From Culex pipiens pallens (Eukaryota; Arthropoda; Insecta; Diptera; Culicidae), in the NCBI RefSeq assembly GCF_016801865.2, contig NC_068939.1:130538917-130602916 (forward strand): a DNA stretch of 64,000 bases. The letters run 5' to 3'. Both the position numbers and the translations under genes were made by a program. Below are positions 25,347-38,386 of this stretch, piece by piece. Position 1 is the stretch's first letter, and every line of letters begins with the position of its first letter. The notes below the pieces were generated by a model. It saw only the letters and a program-made list of their open reading frames with translations, made no database searches and was not told the DNA's origin.

Positions 25347-25567
25347 ATTTGTCATGGCTTGTTTGTTATTAAAGCTCAAATTGTTACTATTACTATTCAA
25401 TCTGTTCTTTTGATAACGAAGTACCGGATGAAACACCAGACTCGCATGACATTACATGACCAAATTGTGTCCAATGTCCACTCTCTCCGACTCATGTGGG
25501 TTGGTCGTCTCGACACCGCTGCCCACAGCATTTGACCAAATTGGCAAACATCGAGTGTAGTGCAAAC

Positions 25568-27783
25568 CAGGGCTGTGGAGTCGGAGTCGGAGTCGGAGCC
25601 GGAGTCGGTGGAGTCGGGTCTTTTTGGGGACCTGGAGTCGGAGTCGGAGTCGGAGTCGTCAAAACTCGAATAGCTGGAGTCGGAGTCGGAGTCGGAGCTG
25701 GCTAAATTTTATGAGCTGGAGTCGAAGTCGGAGCCGGAGTCGTAAATTTCTGATAGACCTGGAGTCGGAGCTGGAGTCGGAGTTATCAATATATTTTATA
25801 TAATTTATGAACTTATTTATAGTTCAATATTTGTTATAATTTTTTGGTTAATTATCAATTTTTTAAATTTATTTATTGAATCGCGTGCACTGCGTTGACA
25901 TTTTTTTTAATCAATTTATTTTTTGGATCAAGATAATTATCAGATGTCATGTTGTTTTCGATGCATTTTTATTGTGATTGGAAAGCTCTTATTGTGTAAT
26001 TTCACTAAGATCACAGCATGATAATCTGTTAATCCTCTCTTGTCAATGTTTGTATACACTAAACTATAGTTTCATAACTCATACAATAGTAAACAATTGT
26101 GGCTGTGTAGTTAAAAAAATAAAACATATTTAAATAATTATTAACATATTTAATTGATTCTTTGCTGTCTCTTTTTGCTTGTATTTACAATATTTAAAAA
26201 AAGTATTTACACCCCTTGGGCCCTATGCGCATTTTGTGATGAAACATGTTAAGAATTCAAAGTTTGACAAAAACCTAGTACTAAGTTTTATTCAAAAACT
26301 CATGCCGAACATTTTGCTACAAAAAGCTCATGGAAAGATGATTTCTATAAAAACTTCTATAACAAATACTATTACAAAAATAAAAAAGGTGCTAAAAAAG
26401 TTTGTACACCTTTCGAAAATTAACATAAAGTTATTTGTTGACAAATCACCATAAATCCAGCCCCCCAACTCCAAATTGGCATCTTTGACCAATATAAAAT
26501 AATTTAGATTGAATATAAAGTTTACTAACTACTTAGTATAAAAGTTTACATAACTCTGGAAATTCTATATAAAACTTATCTAAACTTAATTTTGCAAACT
26601 TTTAATTCAACTAAATGTCAATATATCACCATAGAATTGCTAAGATTTTAAGTAGATCCTTTTTTATAGGAAAATTAAGGTTCACTATCGGTACTAACGA
26701 AAAAAAAATATTTAAAAAACATTTGTAAAATTGACATTATAACTCTACTAATAAATTATCAACTATTATACTGCCCCTGATCGCATAAAAAAAGTCGAAG
26801 CAAAAAATGTATGCAAGTGGTGGATCCCTAAATAATATCTTTGAACAAGTCTATTTTTTTAAACACCTTAAATCGGGGTGATATAATTGCTATAATTTTA
26901 ATTTATTTTTCAAATTTTAGAATTTTCTCATTATTTATATGTTTAAAGTGTGTACTGGGCTGGATCACACAATTTCCATGTACGTCCTCTGAAAAAATTC
27001 AAAAGAGCTTTAAAAAATAGTGACTTTGAAAATTGTCTATTTCAAACCAGGATATCTTTGATAGTTACTGTGTTTCTTCAAAATTTCAGCCTAAAGTTAT
27101 GCAAATTGATTTTATATGTCAATTCGATCATGAAGGCTAACTTTCTTTTAATATTTCATTAAAAAAAGTACAATTAAAAATTAGTTAGCTAGCATATAAA
27201 TAAAAAAAATGAAAGTAAATTTAAAGTAATTAAATAAAAAGTTCCAATTTTTCAAACAACAAAATTTAAAGTTATTTACAAAATTGTTTTGCTTAAAATG
27301 CGTTTAAATCTGAAGATATTTATGATTTTTGTTTAAATAACGCTGAAAACATGTAACATAGAACAACGAACACTTATCTACCAAGCTTAGTATGGTTCCA
27401 TACCATTCTGCTTGTATAAATAATTCGTATTTAGAATTTTGCGAAACACCTCGAACATAAATGTTACCCCGGTTTACAGTATTCGCGCAAGTGTGAACTG
27501 AAATGTGAGTGATGTGATTAATTCAAATTTTAAAAATATTTTAAATAAAGATTAGGTGTCGGAGTCGGAGTCGGAGCCGGAGTCAACAATTTGTGGAAAG
27601 CTGGAGTCGGAGTCGGAGTCCGAGTCAGCTAGAGTTGGAAGGCCGGAGTCGGAGTCGGAGCCGGAGTCATCAATTTGTGGAAAGCCGGAGCCGGAGTCGG
27701 AGTCGGAGTCAGCTTAACTCAGAAAGCCGGAGTCGGAGTCGGAGTCGGAGTCGCTTGAAATATGACCCGACTCCGCAGCCCTG
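25568..27783. mobile_element. Non-autonomous hAT-type element with GGAGTC subterminal repeats
   Basis: The ends CAGGGCTGTGGAGTCG and CGACTCCGCAGCCCTG are inverted repeats with one mismatch. They are flanked by a perfect 8-bp duplication GTGCAAAC (25560-25567 and 27784-27791), diagnostic of hAT-type transposition. Both subterminal zones (about 25575-25785 and 27555-27760) are arrays of GGAGTC with GGAGCC variants. The interior is AT-rich with only short frames and no recognisable transposase or BED finger, so it must rely on a transposase supplied elsewhere. Confidence 0.92.
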
Positions 27784-27791
27784 GTGCAAAC

Positions 27792-28547
27792 CGCATTTTC
27801 CTTCCTGCTGCTTCTCAAACACGTTAAAAGTGCACACACAGTGCGGTGTCGTTTGTCGACGGTCCACTCAACGGGTAGTGCAAGAAATGCATTCTTACTG
27901 TTTTTTGCCGCGTTTGCAGACACGTGAGCTTCAATGTGGTTTCATTTGTGTGGAGGCTTCAATTTCAGGTTTTTTTATGATTAAGGTTAATCAATATTGA
28001 ATAATGATCATAAAACATACGCATGACAATAATTTTAATGTCGTTGTAAGCAGTAAATCCCAGTTTCAATTGCGTAATTTGTCATACGGGTCCTTTTTTG
28101 TAACTTTTTTTAATACTATATAGCTCTTAATTTCTAATATGAAAAGAATCACATCCACATCCAGTTTAGTGTACCAAGATTTCATCAACAAAAAATATAT
28201 TTAAAACTAACAGAACTAAGTGAATAACTAATTATTTTATTATGCAATATAACTTTTAAGATATTTAACTTCTTGTTTTAAAGTTTTGTCGAAAATTTGT
28301 ATTCTTTGCTTAAAAAGAACAGATAAATTAACTTACCTGTTTTCAGAAGTAGAGCTACTGTTTTGCTTGAATTATCCTATTCAACTTTTTTTTTTTTATT
28401 TTGAAATAGATTATTCTATCATCTGCCAAAAATTTCCCAAAAAATAGATTTGCAAAATTGATTGTTAACTATGAAAAATACATTGCACAACGCTTATGTT
28501 TGTATTTATAGATTTTTATTTTTGGGAATTTAAATTGTGGAGAGTAC
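27792..28547. other. Intergenic
   Basis: A GC-moderate segment continues the sequence broken by the hAT insertion, then AT-rich DNA. No gene recognised. Confidence 0.35.
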
Positions 28548-28551
28548 TTAA

Positions 28552-28817
28552 CTGCCCATAGTTGAAGATTCGGCTATTATGCCAAATCAAGTATTCCAAG
28601 AAAAACGCATTTTTTGGTTCGTCCCCAAATCTTCGCCACGGCAATTTCAAAGGGAAATGGGATGGCCGTTTGGTTTTTCGCATCGGCAGCCAAAACTAAA
28701 CAATATTTTCGTGAAATTCAAGTTTTGGAAGATGCGTTGGAACATTCTCTATCACCAGGAGCAAAAATCACGATTTTTACAAAAGTGAATAATAGCCGTT
28801 TTTTCATTGGTGGGCAG
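28552..28817. mobile_element. MITE flanked by TTAA
   Basis: Inverted ends CTGCCCAT...GTGGGCAG extend inward as an imperfect match of about 30 bp, including AATAGCCG and CGGCTATT. TTAA is present on both sides (28548-28551, 28818-28821). A TTAA duplication is the piggyBac signature, but the terminal bases are not the usual CCY, so the superfamily is uncertain. Confidence 0.7.
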
Positions 28818-29389
28818 TTAAAGGCTTTCTACAAATTTAGATTTTTGAACCACAGATTGAAATTTACGATGTTTGTCAATATACGCAAAACTTATGAGCA
28901 ATTCCAGCTTTATCTAATACTTTTGTAGGCCTATATAAGCCATTTTAGTGTATATTAAGCCAATTGTACTCGAAAATTACATTTGAGAAGGGCGTAAGTT
29001 ATCTAAATATTTTTGTATTTTGTGATTGTGAACTGTATTTCAAAGCTGTTGCATCGCATTAAAAGGTGGTCAAAGACAAACTTGTAGGAAATTGGACGGA
29101 CTTTCTGGTAAAAATATTTTCGAGACTGGAAAATTAAGTCAGTCATATGTAAATTGCCAAAACAACCAAAAAATCTATTTTTTCAACATTTATATTTAAA
29201 AACCGCTGTGTCTTAACAAGGATTATACATAGAACAATGGTCAATATGGAGACTTTTATATAAAATTTTCTGGAGAATCGATTCTCACTATCCCAAGCCC
29301 GTCCAATTTTTTACAGGTTGGTCTTGGACCACTTTTTGATACGATGCAATGGCTGAAATATTGGCCTTAGCCCGAGCAGACGGAAATAA

Positions 29390-29770
29390 CTTGGGAATAT
29401 TTTTTTTTACATTTGAAAATACTAGGCCAATAACATTTTATGTTATTTATAACAAGATTTCGTCGCTATGATTTTTTTGTTATTGGATTGTTATTATAAT
29501 TACAGACTAATAACATGTTTAGTTATCTTCGAACAAATCTTTGTTATTATTTATTGTTATTTTAAGAACTAATCCGATCATCCCAATAACAGTTGGAGGT
29601 ATTCTTCCATAACAAAAAATGTTATTCCAAAGTCGTTTTGGCTTTCACCCAAAATCAGACCAATAACAAATTTTGTTATGATAACATAAACTGTTATTAA
29701 ACCCTTATAAGATTCTATAACACTTTTGTTATTTTAACAGTATTTGTTATTGCTTATTGCGAGATAAAAT
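29390..29770. repeat. Cluster of AATAACA/TGTTATT words
   Basis: About twenty short words reading (A)ATAACA or its complement are spread over this block in both orientations, several as direct palindromes (AACAAATTTTGTTAT). It looks like a MITE with dense subterminal motifs, but I cannot fix its ends. Confidence 0.5.
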
Positions 29771-30024
29771 CACGTTTCTCCTTCCCTGTGAGTGACAGGA
29801 GGATTATTGCCGCCTAACTACCGCAGTGTAAAAATCAGCAAGTTGAACTGAAATTCTGCGTTGATTTGGCTGTCAACTTGGTTTGTTTTGAATAATTTCC
29901 GGCAGTTGCTTAAAATCGAAAAACTTGAAATTTTTGGATAAAATCAAACTTTAAAAAATCTGTTAAGTACTTATCTATGACAAATTCAATTTAACATCAA
30001 AAACTAACTTAATCCACCTATGTG

Positions 30025-30812
30025 GTTGATGCCTTCCTCACTTTTTACCAACAATGGGTAATATGAGTAGTTTGGACACAAATTTCAGCTATTTTTTTAG
30101 ATTTTGGACTCGTTGGAAAGATCATTCAATTACCTAACCAACGATGGATTGAATGATGGATCTGGACATCACTTACATACATTTAAGTGAGATCCGGCTT
30201 CAACAAAGTACATAAATATCACTTAAGTGGTCATAACTCAAGACAGGGTTGCCAGATCTTCAATGTTGGACTCTTTTTTGGACTCGTTGGAAAGATCTTT
30301 CAATTACCTAACCAACGATGGGTTGAATAATGAGATCCTAAGTGAGATCCGGCTTCAAAAAGGTACATAAATATCACTTAAGTGGCCATAACTCAAGACA
30401 GGGTTGCCAGATCTTCAATGTTTTGGACTCGTTGGAAATTTCATTCAATTACCTAACCAACGATGGGTTGAATGATGGATCTGGACATCACTTACATACA
30501 TTTAAGTGAGATCCGGATATAGGTGAAAATACATTTTTATACATAACTTTTGAACTACTTATCGAAACTTCAAACAATTCAATAGCGATCTATGGCACCC
30601 TAAACCAAGTCGAATGCAACTGGTTTGATCAAAATTGGTTCATCCAGTGCTGAGAAAACTTGGCAAGAATTTTGACACATACATACACACACACACAGAC
30701 ATTTGTTCAGTTTTCGATTCTGAGTCGATATGTATACATGAAGGTGGGTCTTCGAGCTTTTGATAAAAAGTTCATTTTTAGAGCAGGATTATAGCCTTAC
30801 CTCAGTGAGGAA
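30025..30812. mobile_element. Dispersed MITE, GCCTTCCTCAC...GTGAGGAAGGC ends, internal tandem repeat
   Basis: The inverted end words are TGCCTTCCTCAC (about 30030) and GTGAGGAAGGCA (about 30800). The interior has three tandem copies of a block that starts TTTTGGACTCGTTGG (about 30103, 30277, 30421; spacing about 175 and 145 bp). A 3' module with GATTCTGAGTCGATATGTA and TATAGCCTTACCTCAGTGAGG is shared with 36950-38115 and 54890-55470, and a terminal fragment is at 56385-56450. Confidence 0.7.
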
Positions 30813-33056
30813 GGCAAAACATCAAAAAAAAATTGCACATGGAGGAGGCAAAACACTTTTTCCGTGCACCTTTTTCGGAATAGTTCTCCCTACACCTACA
30901 ACTTTGTCTAAAACGATAAATCGATCGGAAAATTCTTTCAAAAAATACAATTTTTTGAATATTTGCGTTCCATTTAAAATAAATCCATTTTCGGCATTCG
31001 GGGATAATTGCTCACCTGCTAAAATTATGAGCAGCCGGCGTTCGAATAAGAACTGAAAGCTCGGAATTAGAGACAAAATAAAATATTTTGAAATGCTTTT
31101 TAAATTATCCAAACCAAGCCTTATTTAGACAAATTGAAATGTGGAAATATTGTAAAAGAGTTGGCCTTTATACTGATGCTGTTCGTTTTCGGTAAATTGG
31201 TAAAATATGCTTTTTTTTAGATCAAATATGTAAGATCTCCGACAAATTGACAATTGAGCTTATATCCGATATTTTAGCTCAGTAGACTCGTAGAATTGTG
31301 CCCTGCAATGGGAGGCGAAAAATAGAATTTGAACCACTCTAATATTCGTTCAATTCAAATTTCTCTCGACTCATATTTCTTCGGCAACAAACGCAACTTT
31401 CATAATTCCAACTAAATCCAGCCCGAGTAGATCTTTCTCCCCAGCCCTGGGAACTTTTGGTCAAGCAATTGCTGGCCGGGCATCATTTATTCAGCCTGCA
31501 TCCATCTCTCGCACTCTTATTCACACTTCATGTCGCACAGATCCCCTCATAAGCCTAGGAAACTGAGTCTGGACTCCCTACCAAATCAAATGAAGTCCGC
31601 ACAACAGGACGCCATCGGACGGGGACGTGTCGTTGGCAGTCCTGTCACATAGTTTCGCTTCACTCTCCTTTTTTTCCCGGACATTGATTTCATCTCATCC
31701 ACACTGCAGTGATGGGTTATTGATGCCTCTTGCAAAGGAGAGGGGGGGGGGGGGGGGGTGGACGTTTTCCCAAGTTTTTCCTTGGCAGCCACGTCCACCA
31801 CACAAGTTCTACTGGCTGACGAAAATGGCTTCGTTGCAACTCTGGAAAATTAAGGCTTCTTTCGTGTACGGTCAGCACTCGGTGGTGATTGTGGCTAGCG
31901 TTGTTTGCTTCGAATCAGTCACGTGGATTTTGACAATTGAATCAGATTGTGTGAAGCTCTTAACGAAACTTATTTTTTCCTAATATATCCAACAATTCCA
32001 CATTCCTCACAACAATTCAAGCTTATTTTTCCACTTGACCAACCAAATTGACTCCATCCATTATTTCAGCCCCCCTTCTTTTTTTCCCACTCATTAGATC
32101 CAATTAGCAACTTTTCTCCACTGCATTGCAAATTTCTGCATTAGTTCTGCAGTTGCGGTTTTCCCTCGATTAGCTCATAGGCAGATGGAAATTTAACTCA
32201 CACACACACACACACACACACGTAATCCGGTTGGTTCATTCCTCCTTTTTTCCCCCCAAGGAAAGGTACAACGAGAGTGATTATTTTCCGTTTTAGCCGC
32301 AGAAAGTCGTCGTCCCGCACGATTCTGCACCGATAAATTTTCCTTAATTATGCAAAGAGCGATCCTTGGAGGAGCAATTTTTTCTCCATTTTCTGCGTTT
32401 TCCCCTCCTCTTTGTGGTGGCTCTAGGAAAGTGGTGCAGAGGTTCTGGGAAGCACTTTTAGCTTTTGAAGTTGCATCTTAAATTATATTCTAAATTATTA
32501 AAATTTACGCAGAAAATTATATAAGATTTTCATAATAAAAATAAAGTTAAGTTTTTGACACCCCTGCCTCTGAGTTCAAAAAAGAGAGCATCGAACCAGT
32601 CAGTTGGCTGCATAATGGGAAAGTTGGGCTTGCTGATTTTCTGCAAGAATAATTACCACACCGCACAGACCTGGACCCGGTGAGGTTGCCATCAACCATG
32701 GCTAAGGAGATGCTTTCTGGCAACATCATTCACCGCAGACCACCAATTGGATCGACCTGTGGTTGTTACACTAATTTTTCGATGGTGATGACGGAATGAA
32801 AATAAAAAAAGTTTTCGTCTGAATTTTGGTGACATTTGCGATTGGGATTGCCTTCACCGGACAGGTTGGGTGGAACGGTGGATACAAGTCAAAATATGGT
32901 GCACCGAGTTATTTGTTACAAACATTTTTACAGCAACTTTTCCGGGTAAAGTCAGTAAAGTACCTACATTTGCAATTCAGCATCTCTGGCTCAAAAGTAC
33001 CAATCGACGAACGAGAACTGTTTAAAAATTCATTGTTTCAAAGTTCTTGACATTCT
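30813..33056. other. Intergenic, mostly non-repetitive
   Basis: No supported gene. It contains a G homopolymer (about 31741-31758) and a short (CA)n (32202-32221). The part at about 31320-32900 is relatively GC-rich and unique, with overlapping chance frames on both strands. It may be conserved regulatory or intronic DNA. Confidence 0.35.
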
Positions 33057-33058
33057 TT

Positions 33059-33470
33059 ACCAACTCACACGAAATCGGGAAAAGTTGCCCCGACCCCTCT
33101 TCGATTTGCGTGAAACTTTGTCCTAAGGGGTAACTTTTGTCCATGATCACGAATCCGAGGTTCGTTTTTTGATATCTCGTAACGGAGGGCCGGTACGACC
33201 CCTTTCATTTTTGAACATTCGAAAAAAGAGGTGTTTTTCAATAATTTGCAGCCTGAAACGGTGATGAGATAGAAATTTGGTGTCAAAGGGACTTTTATGT
33301 AAAATTGGGCGCCCGATTTACGCCGTTAATTCAAAATCTCAAAATTCCGAAAAAAACGCATTTTTTTCAAAGAAAAAAAAAACACTAAAATATTTTGAAA
33401 ACTCTGCCATTTTCCGTTACTTAACTGTAAACAATTTGGAACATGTCATTTTAAGGGAAATTTAATTTAT
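33059..33470. mobile_element. Single-arm copy of foldback family B
   Basis: Matches the left arm of 12419-13777 from ACCAACTCACACGAAATCGG to ACATGTCATTTTA, with small differences. Confidence 0.8.
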
Positions 33471-33820
33471 TTATTTTTTTAAAACGGGGTGACTTTGATA
33501 GGTTTGCAATTTTTTCACAAAATTAAAAGTACAATTAAAATACATACGGAATGGTTTAAAATCATACTGACCGTGGTAGAGAAGTGTTCAAAGTACCTCA
33601 AGAAGAACTTTTCATAAAAAATTGAAAAGTTTACAAAGTTAGTAAACTATAGTTAAGAAAATGTTGATGAAAGTCATTATTTCAAAATTCTCAAAGTGTC
33701 TTGATTTTCTCTATGAACATGATCTTGAATCGGAAAACGGACTACATTTTCGGATTCTTTGGACATTTTTTTCACTAGGAGAGGGTTGAATAAGTATTAA
33801 AATAATAATTTATATGTGTT

Positions 33821-33825
<5 letters not shown>

Positions 33826-33904
<79 letters not shown>
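33826..33904. repeat. (GT)n microsatellite, tail of the SINE
   Basis: Uninterrupted GT run. On the minus strand it is the (AC)n tail that ends the SINE next to its target duplication. Confidence 0.95.
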
Positions 33905-33905
<1 letters not shown>

Positions 33906-34414
33906 TCCAATCCAATACCCGCTAACCGGTAGCGAAAGTATGGGAAAGTATAATTTGTATCAGACTGTGTACATGCTGAATGCTGATACAGCTTATCTCA
34001 GTCCCGGGTATTAGGTGGTGACAGCCCTCGCGCTGCTTCCAACGACCCATTTCAGAATGACAGAGCTCCTTGCGGTCCAATTCCGAGGTCATTGGGCATT
34101 GTCTGGCCCCGCCTAAACATAGAACAAGAACCAGACGGATCCTCGAACTATCTTTAAACTTCCAATCCCCTCAGGCAAATCAGGGATCAGCGCGTATTTA
34201 ATATGAAAAGATAACATGTTTCAACACTACGGATCAATTCACTGCAAGAGTGTGAACCTTCTGATGGCCGACTGATTAGCGTCCCAGACCACCAATCCAA
34301 AGGTGTGAGATTTTAGTTTTCATTCATATTCAAATTCCTGATTCCAAATTTCAAAGGTACCGACCGGGATTTGATCCCTGAACCTTCTGCTTGGGAGACA
34401 GAAGCCGTAACCAT

Positions 34415-36613
34415 TAGCCTGTCCCATTTTGAGGTCATGTCGAGGAATTTCAGGTGCTCACTTCTTAAATGATAGATAATGATGTTAGGAACAATGTTTT
34501 CTTAGACAAGAAAAAATAATAAAATACTTTCTCGCACCCCCTAGTCGATTTACTGAAAAAAGTCACTTTTTTGAACAAATTTTCTAAAATCGCTTGGAAT
34601 CAATACAAAAACTGTTTCAATCAGGTGTGTATTATCTTCAAACGGTAGGTTTTTGTCCATAGATTAAGATGCACTATCAATATTGGACCAAAATTTAAGT
34701 TTTTGGACTCTCCCAGGCGGATTTGTTTCGAAAAAATCGCATTTTTTTGAAACTTTTTTCAGAAATGTTCATTTAATTCAGGGTAGCCTATTTTTCCCAG
34801 TGAAACCAATACATGCAGCTTGTAGGAAATTTCATGGCGAACATTTTTCCCTCTGAGAAAATGCAATTTCGACACTCCAGAGCCGAGATATTTGAGTTTT
34901 AGTGAGGAAAAAAGTGCCAATTTTCAAAATTTCTCAGAATTCAGAAGCAAGGCCTACTAATTACACGATGTAGCAAGCATATGTCTCAAAGGTCAGGGTA
35001 TGCTTTTTTATAGTAATTTTGGCCGCTGAATCCGAATCTGAAATCAAATTTCGTGTAAACAGTGATGTTTTGGAGCTACACCCTTTTGGAATGTTATTTG
35101 CGTGTTTAAGAGGCGGTTTTTGTAAATATTGCTCGGTTTGTTCTAGAGGTCGTATCGAGGTGCTCCGATTTGGATGAAACTTTCAGCGTTTGTTTGTCTA
35201 TACATGAGATCCAGAGTTTTTTTTGAAAAGGACCGATAAACTATTGTCTTTCATATGTTTATAGGACCTAATCAAAAAAAACTCGAGAGATGAACTCATG
35301 CCAAATATGAGCCCTCTACGACAAAGGGAAGTGGGTTAAAACGGGCATTGAAGTTTGAATTTTCCGAGGATTTCGAATATGACAAAAGTGAGACTAAAAA
35401 GTGCCGCTATGGATGCCTACAGGACAATAACTAACGTTGTAAAATGTTTGTTATAGAAAAATCGAAAAACTATGAGAAAACTGCGATTGGCCAAAAAGTT
35501 ATTACCGTAGGCCTATAGTCCATGAAATTCCCTAACTTGGTGTTGCTGGCTGTTGCAAAAAGATTTTGCAAAAAAAACATTTTTAACAGTAATTTGCAAA
35601 AGCTATGAGAAAAAGTTAAACCAATCCTGGATGTCTATGGCTCATTTTGAAGTGCTTCAAAAGACCTTTCGAATGCATCTAAGAGAGTTGGAATTGATGA
35701 AGTTTTACTAAAATGCGAGCAATTTTAAGATTTTTTATATTTTTTGGACCTCAAACTTCAATGCCCGTTTTACCCCATTTCCCTTTGTCGTAGAGGGCTC
35801 ATATTTGGCATGAGTTCATCTCATGTATAGACAAACAAACGCTGAAAGTTTCATCCAAATCGGAGCACCTCGATACGACCTCTAGAACAAACCGAGCAAT
35901 ATTTACAAAAACCGCCTCTTAAACACGCAAATAACATTCCAAAAGGGTGTAGCTCCAAAACATCACTGTTTACACGAAATTTGATTTCAGATTCGGATTC
36001 AGCGGCCAAAATTACTATAAAAAAGCATACCCTGACCTTTGAGACATATGCTTGCTACATCGTGTAATTAGTAGGCCTTGCTTCTGAATTCTGAGAAATT
36101 TTGAAAATTGGCACTTTTTTCCTCACTAAAACTCAAATATCTCGGCTCTGGAGTGTCGAAATTGCATTTTCTCAGAGGGAAAAATGTTCGCCATGAAATT
36201 TCCTACAAGCTGCATGTATTGGTTTCACTGGGAAAAATAGGCTACCCTGAATTAAATGAACATTTCTGAAAAAAGTTTCAAAAAAATGCGATTTTTTCGA
36301 AACAAATCCGCCTGGGAGAGTCCAAAAACTTAAATTTTGGTCCAATATTGATAGTGCATCTTAATCTATGGACAAAAACCTACCGTTTGAAGATAATACA
36401 CACCTGATTGAAACAGTTTTTGTATTGATTCCAAGCGATTTTAGAAAATTTGTTCAAAAAAGTGACTTTTTTCAGTAAATCGACTAGGGGGTGCGAGAAA
36501 GTATTTTATTATTTTTTCTTGTCTAAGAAAACATTGTTCCTAACATCATTATCTATCATTTAAGAAGTGAGCACCTGAAATTCCTCGACATGACCTCAAA
36601 ATGGGACAGGCTA
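34415..36613. mobile_element. 2.2-kb foldback element, family D, with 8-bp target duplication
   Basis: Termini TAGCCTGTCCC...GGGACAGGCTA are perfect inverted repeats, and the match continues for about 850-900 bp per arm (left to about 35358, right from about 35751). GTAACCAT is duplicated on both sides (34407-34414, 36614-36621). The left arm has about 90 extra bases near 35210-35300. No transposase. It inserted between the A and B boxes of the SINE. 8-bp duplications are made by hAT-, P- and Merlin-type transposases; the superfamily is not settled. Confidence 0.9.
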
Positions 36614-36949
36614 GTAACCATTAAGCCACGGAGCCGGTTAATAATTTATATGTGTTTTTGATACAAAATTAAAAAAAAAATCTAAAAAGTTAATAGGCAA
36701 TTTCAGTTGAACAAATTTCATGTCAAATGTGAAAACTTGTGATTCGTGCTTCGAATTCAGTATAAAATGCAATACAAATCGAAGCAAAACTAGTTAACAA
36801 ATTTCAGGCAAAATTCCGATTTTTTAAGAATTTTACCTAAATTGTATATGTATTTTGTTAACTTAGTTAACTAAATATAAAAATTGTTTTTTTTTCTTAA
36901 AAACTATATCAGCTACTTTAGTGATGGTACATTTAACGTACTTTAATTA

Positions 36950-38115
36950 GTACGTTACTTAATCCACCTTAAGGTGGTTGGTGCCTTCCTCACATTCATG
37001 TTGTATTTTGGGTTGTATTTACAAATTATTTTAAGATTTTTTTTATTTTTTATTTAGTTCATAATTTTTTTTTCATTTAATTTTTTTATAATTATTGTTT
37101 TTACCAGAACATCAATTTTCAATTCTTTTTTTACCAACTCTCCAAAATAAAGGAGAAAAGGGAGGGGGGGGCTGTAATTGAATTTAATGGTGCTGATATG
37201 CCAACATTAAGTGCACGATGGAATTGCATGCTGTCCCCCTAGTCTTAGTAAACAATAATGTCTTATGAGTTGTATATTTCAGTAAAAAATTCGTGTGAAT
37301 CTTTGTCGAGACAAAATGATGTACAAAGAAAAAAAAAGTTGAGTTTTGGAATGTTGAAAATTTGATAGGTTGAATATTACCTCTGTTTTTGAGTAATATT
37401 ACATAAAAAATGTGTAAAAATGTGAACCTGATGAATATTCATCAAAAACTGATGAAAATTCATCATTTTCTGGGGTAAAATTAATCATTTTTTTTGCCGC
37501 AAAATCTGTCACCATTTCCTGATGAATATTACCATCATTTTTTTTTCTGTGTATTCAGCAACATAATTAATACAGACTTTTTCCAGACTAGACGCAGACA
37601 CTGCTTAAGCAATGTGGCAACCGGGCGATACGCATGCAAGGGGGTGTGGCTGCCAATCCCCCGCGTGGTCAGACCAAAATCCCTACGCATGCTGCGCGAC
37701 TTTCGCGCGTAAGCAAAAAGACCCGGCCTTTGAGGTTATGCAAAAATCACCCTTTTTTGTAGCTACAAAAAAACTTTTTCATGGCATAACTTTAAAAGTA
37801 CTTCACTAAACTGAATAAAATTTAATAGGGTCTTAGGGGACCCCAAAACGAACAGAATAAGGCGGATCCGGCCAAAATCGGTTCAGCCAGTTCTTAGATA
37901 ATCGTGTGGAAAAAAAAAATGTTGTTCAGAATTTGATTCTGAGTCGATGAAGGTATATCTAGGAGGTATATTTCTCGATTAAATTTTCAAAAGGCCCTAT
38001 CTGCATAGGAAACCCATGAGGGATAGGTTGTTTTGAAAATTTAATCTAGATTTAAGAAGTTCATTTTTCGAGTGACTTTATAGCCTTACCTCAGTGAGGT
38101 GAGGAAGGCAAAAAA
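36950..38115. mobile_element. Copy of the GCCTTCCTCAC MITE with a nested MITE
   Basis: Begins with ACTTAATCCACC and GTGCCTTCCTCACA (as at 30005-30045) and ends TATAGCCTTACCTCAGTGAGG...GGAAGGC. A second short element with GATGAAAATTCATC words and the phrase CACCATTTCCTGATGAATAT (about 37430-37557) is shared with 54440-54690. Confidence 0.65.
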
Positions 38116-38386
38116 GTTTGGACATCTTAAATATGATTTTAACAAGAAAAACTATGACTATCATAAAACCATCAAAGTCATCCCGGAATTTAAACTAAGC
38201 ATTTTTAACGTAACTATTTTTGAAAAAAACTTTTTTCCAAAATATAACATGGCCTTTGTGTGGCCTAGTACATGTTTTAAAAATCATAATCTTGAGGAAA
38301 ACCTTACCTGTTGGAAAAAAAAATCCAAAAACAAATTGAAATCCTATCAAAGTCACCCCGGTACTTTTCGAATCTTTATTGACCCT

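Larger units (their letters stand above)
33824..36638 (-). mobile_element. tRNA-derived SINE split by a foldback element
   Basis: A 21-bp direct repeat (33803-33823 and 36639-36659) flanks the unit: a target duplication of retroposition. On the minus strand it starts at 36638 with a polymerase III A box TGGCTTAATGG. After the nested insertion it continues with a B box inside GGTTCAGGGATCAAATCCC, a unique body of about 400 bp, and an (AC)n tail against the 3' duplication. Without the insertion it is about 620 bp including the tail. The A and B boxes show the tRNA origin. Confidence 0.85.

Noticed and set aside
33814..34014. Cys/Val repeat protein
   Set aside because: Translation of the (GT)n tail of a SINE.
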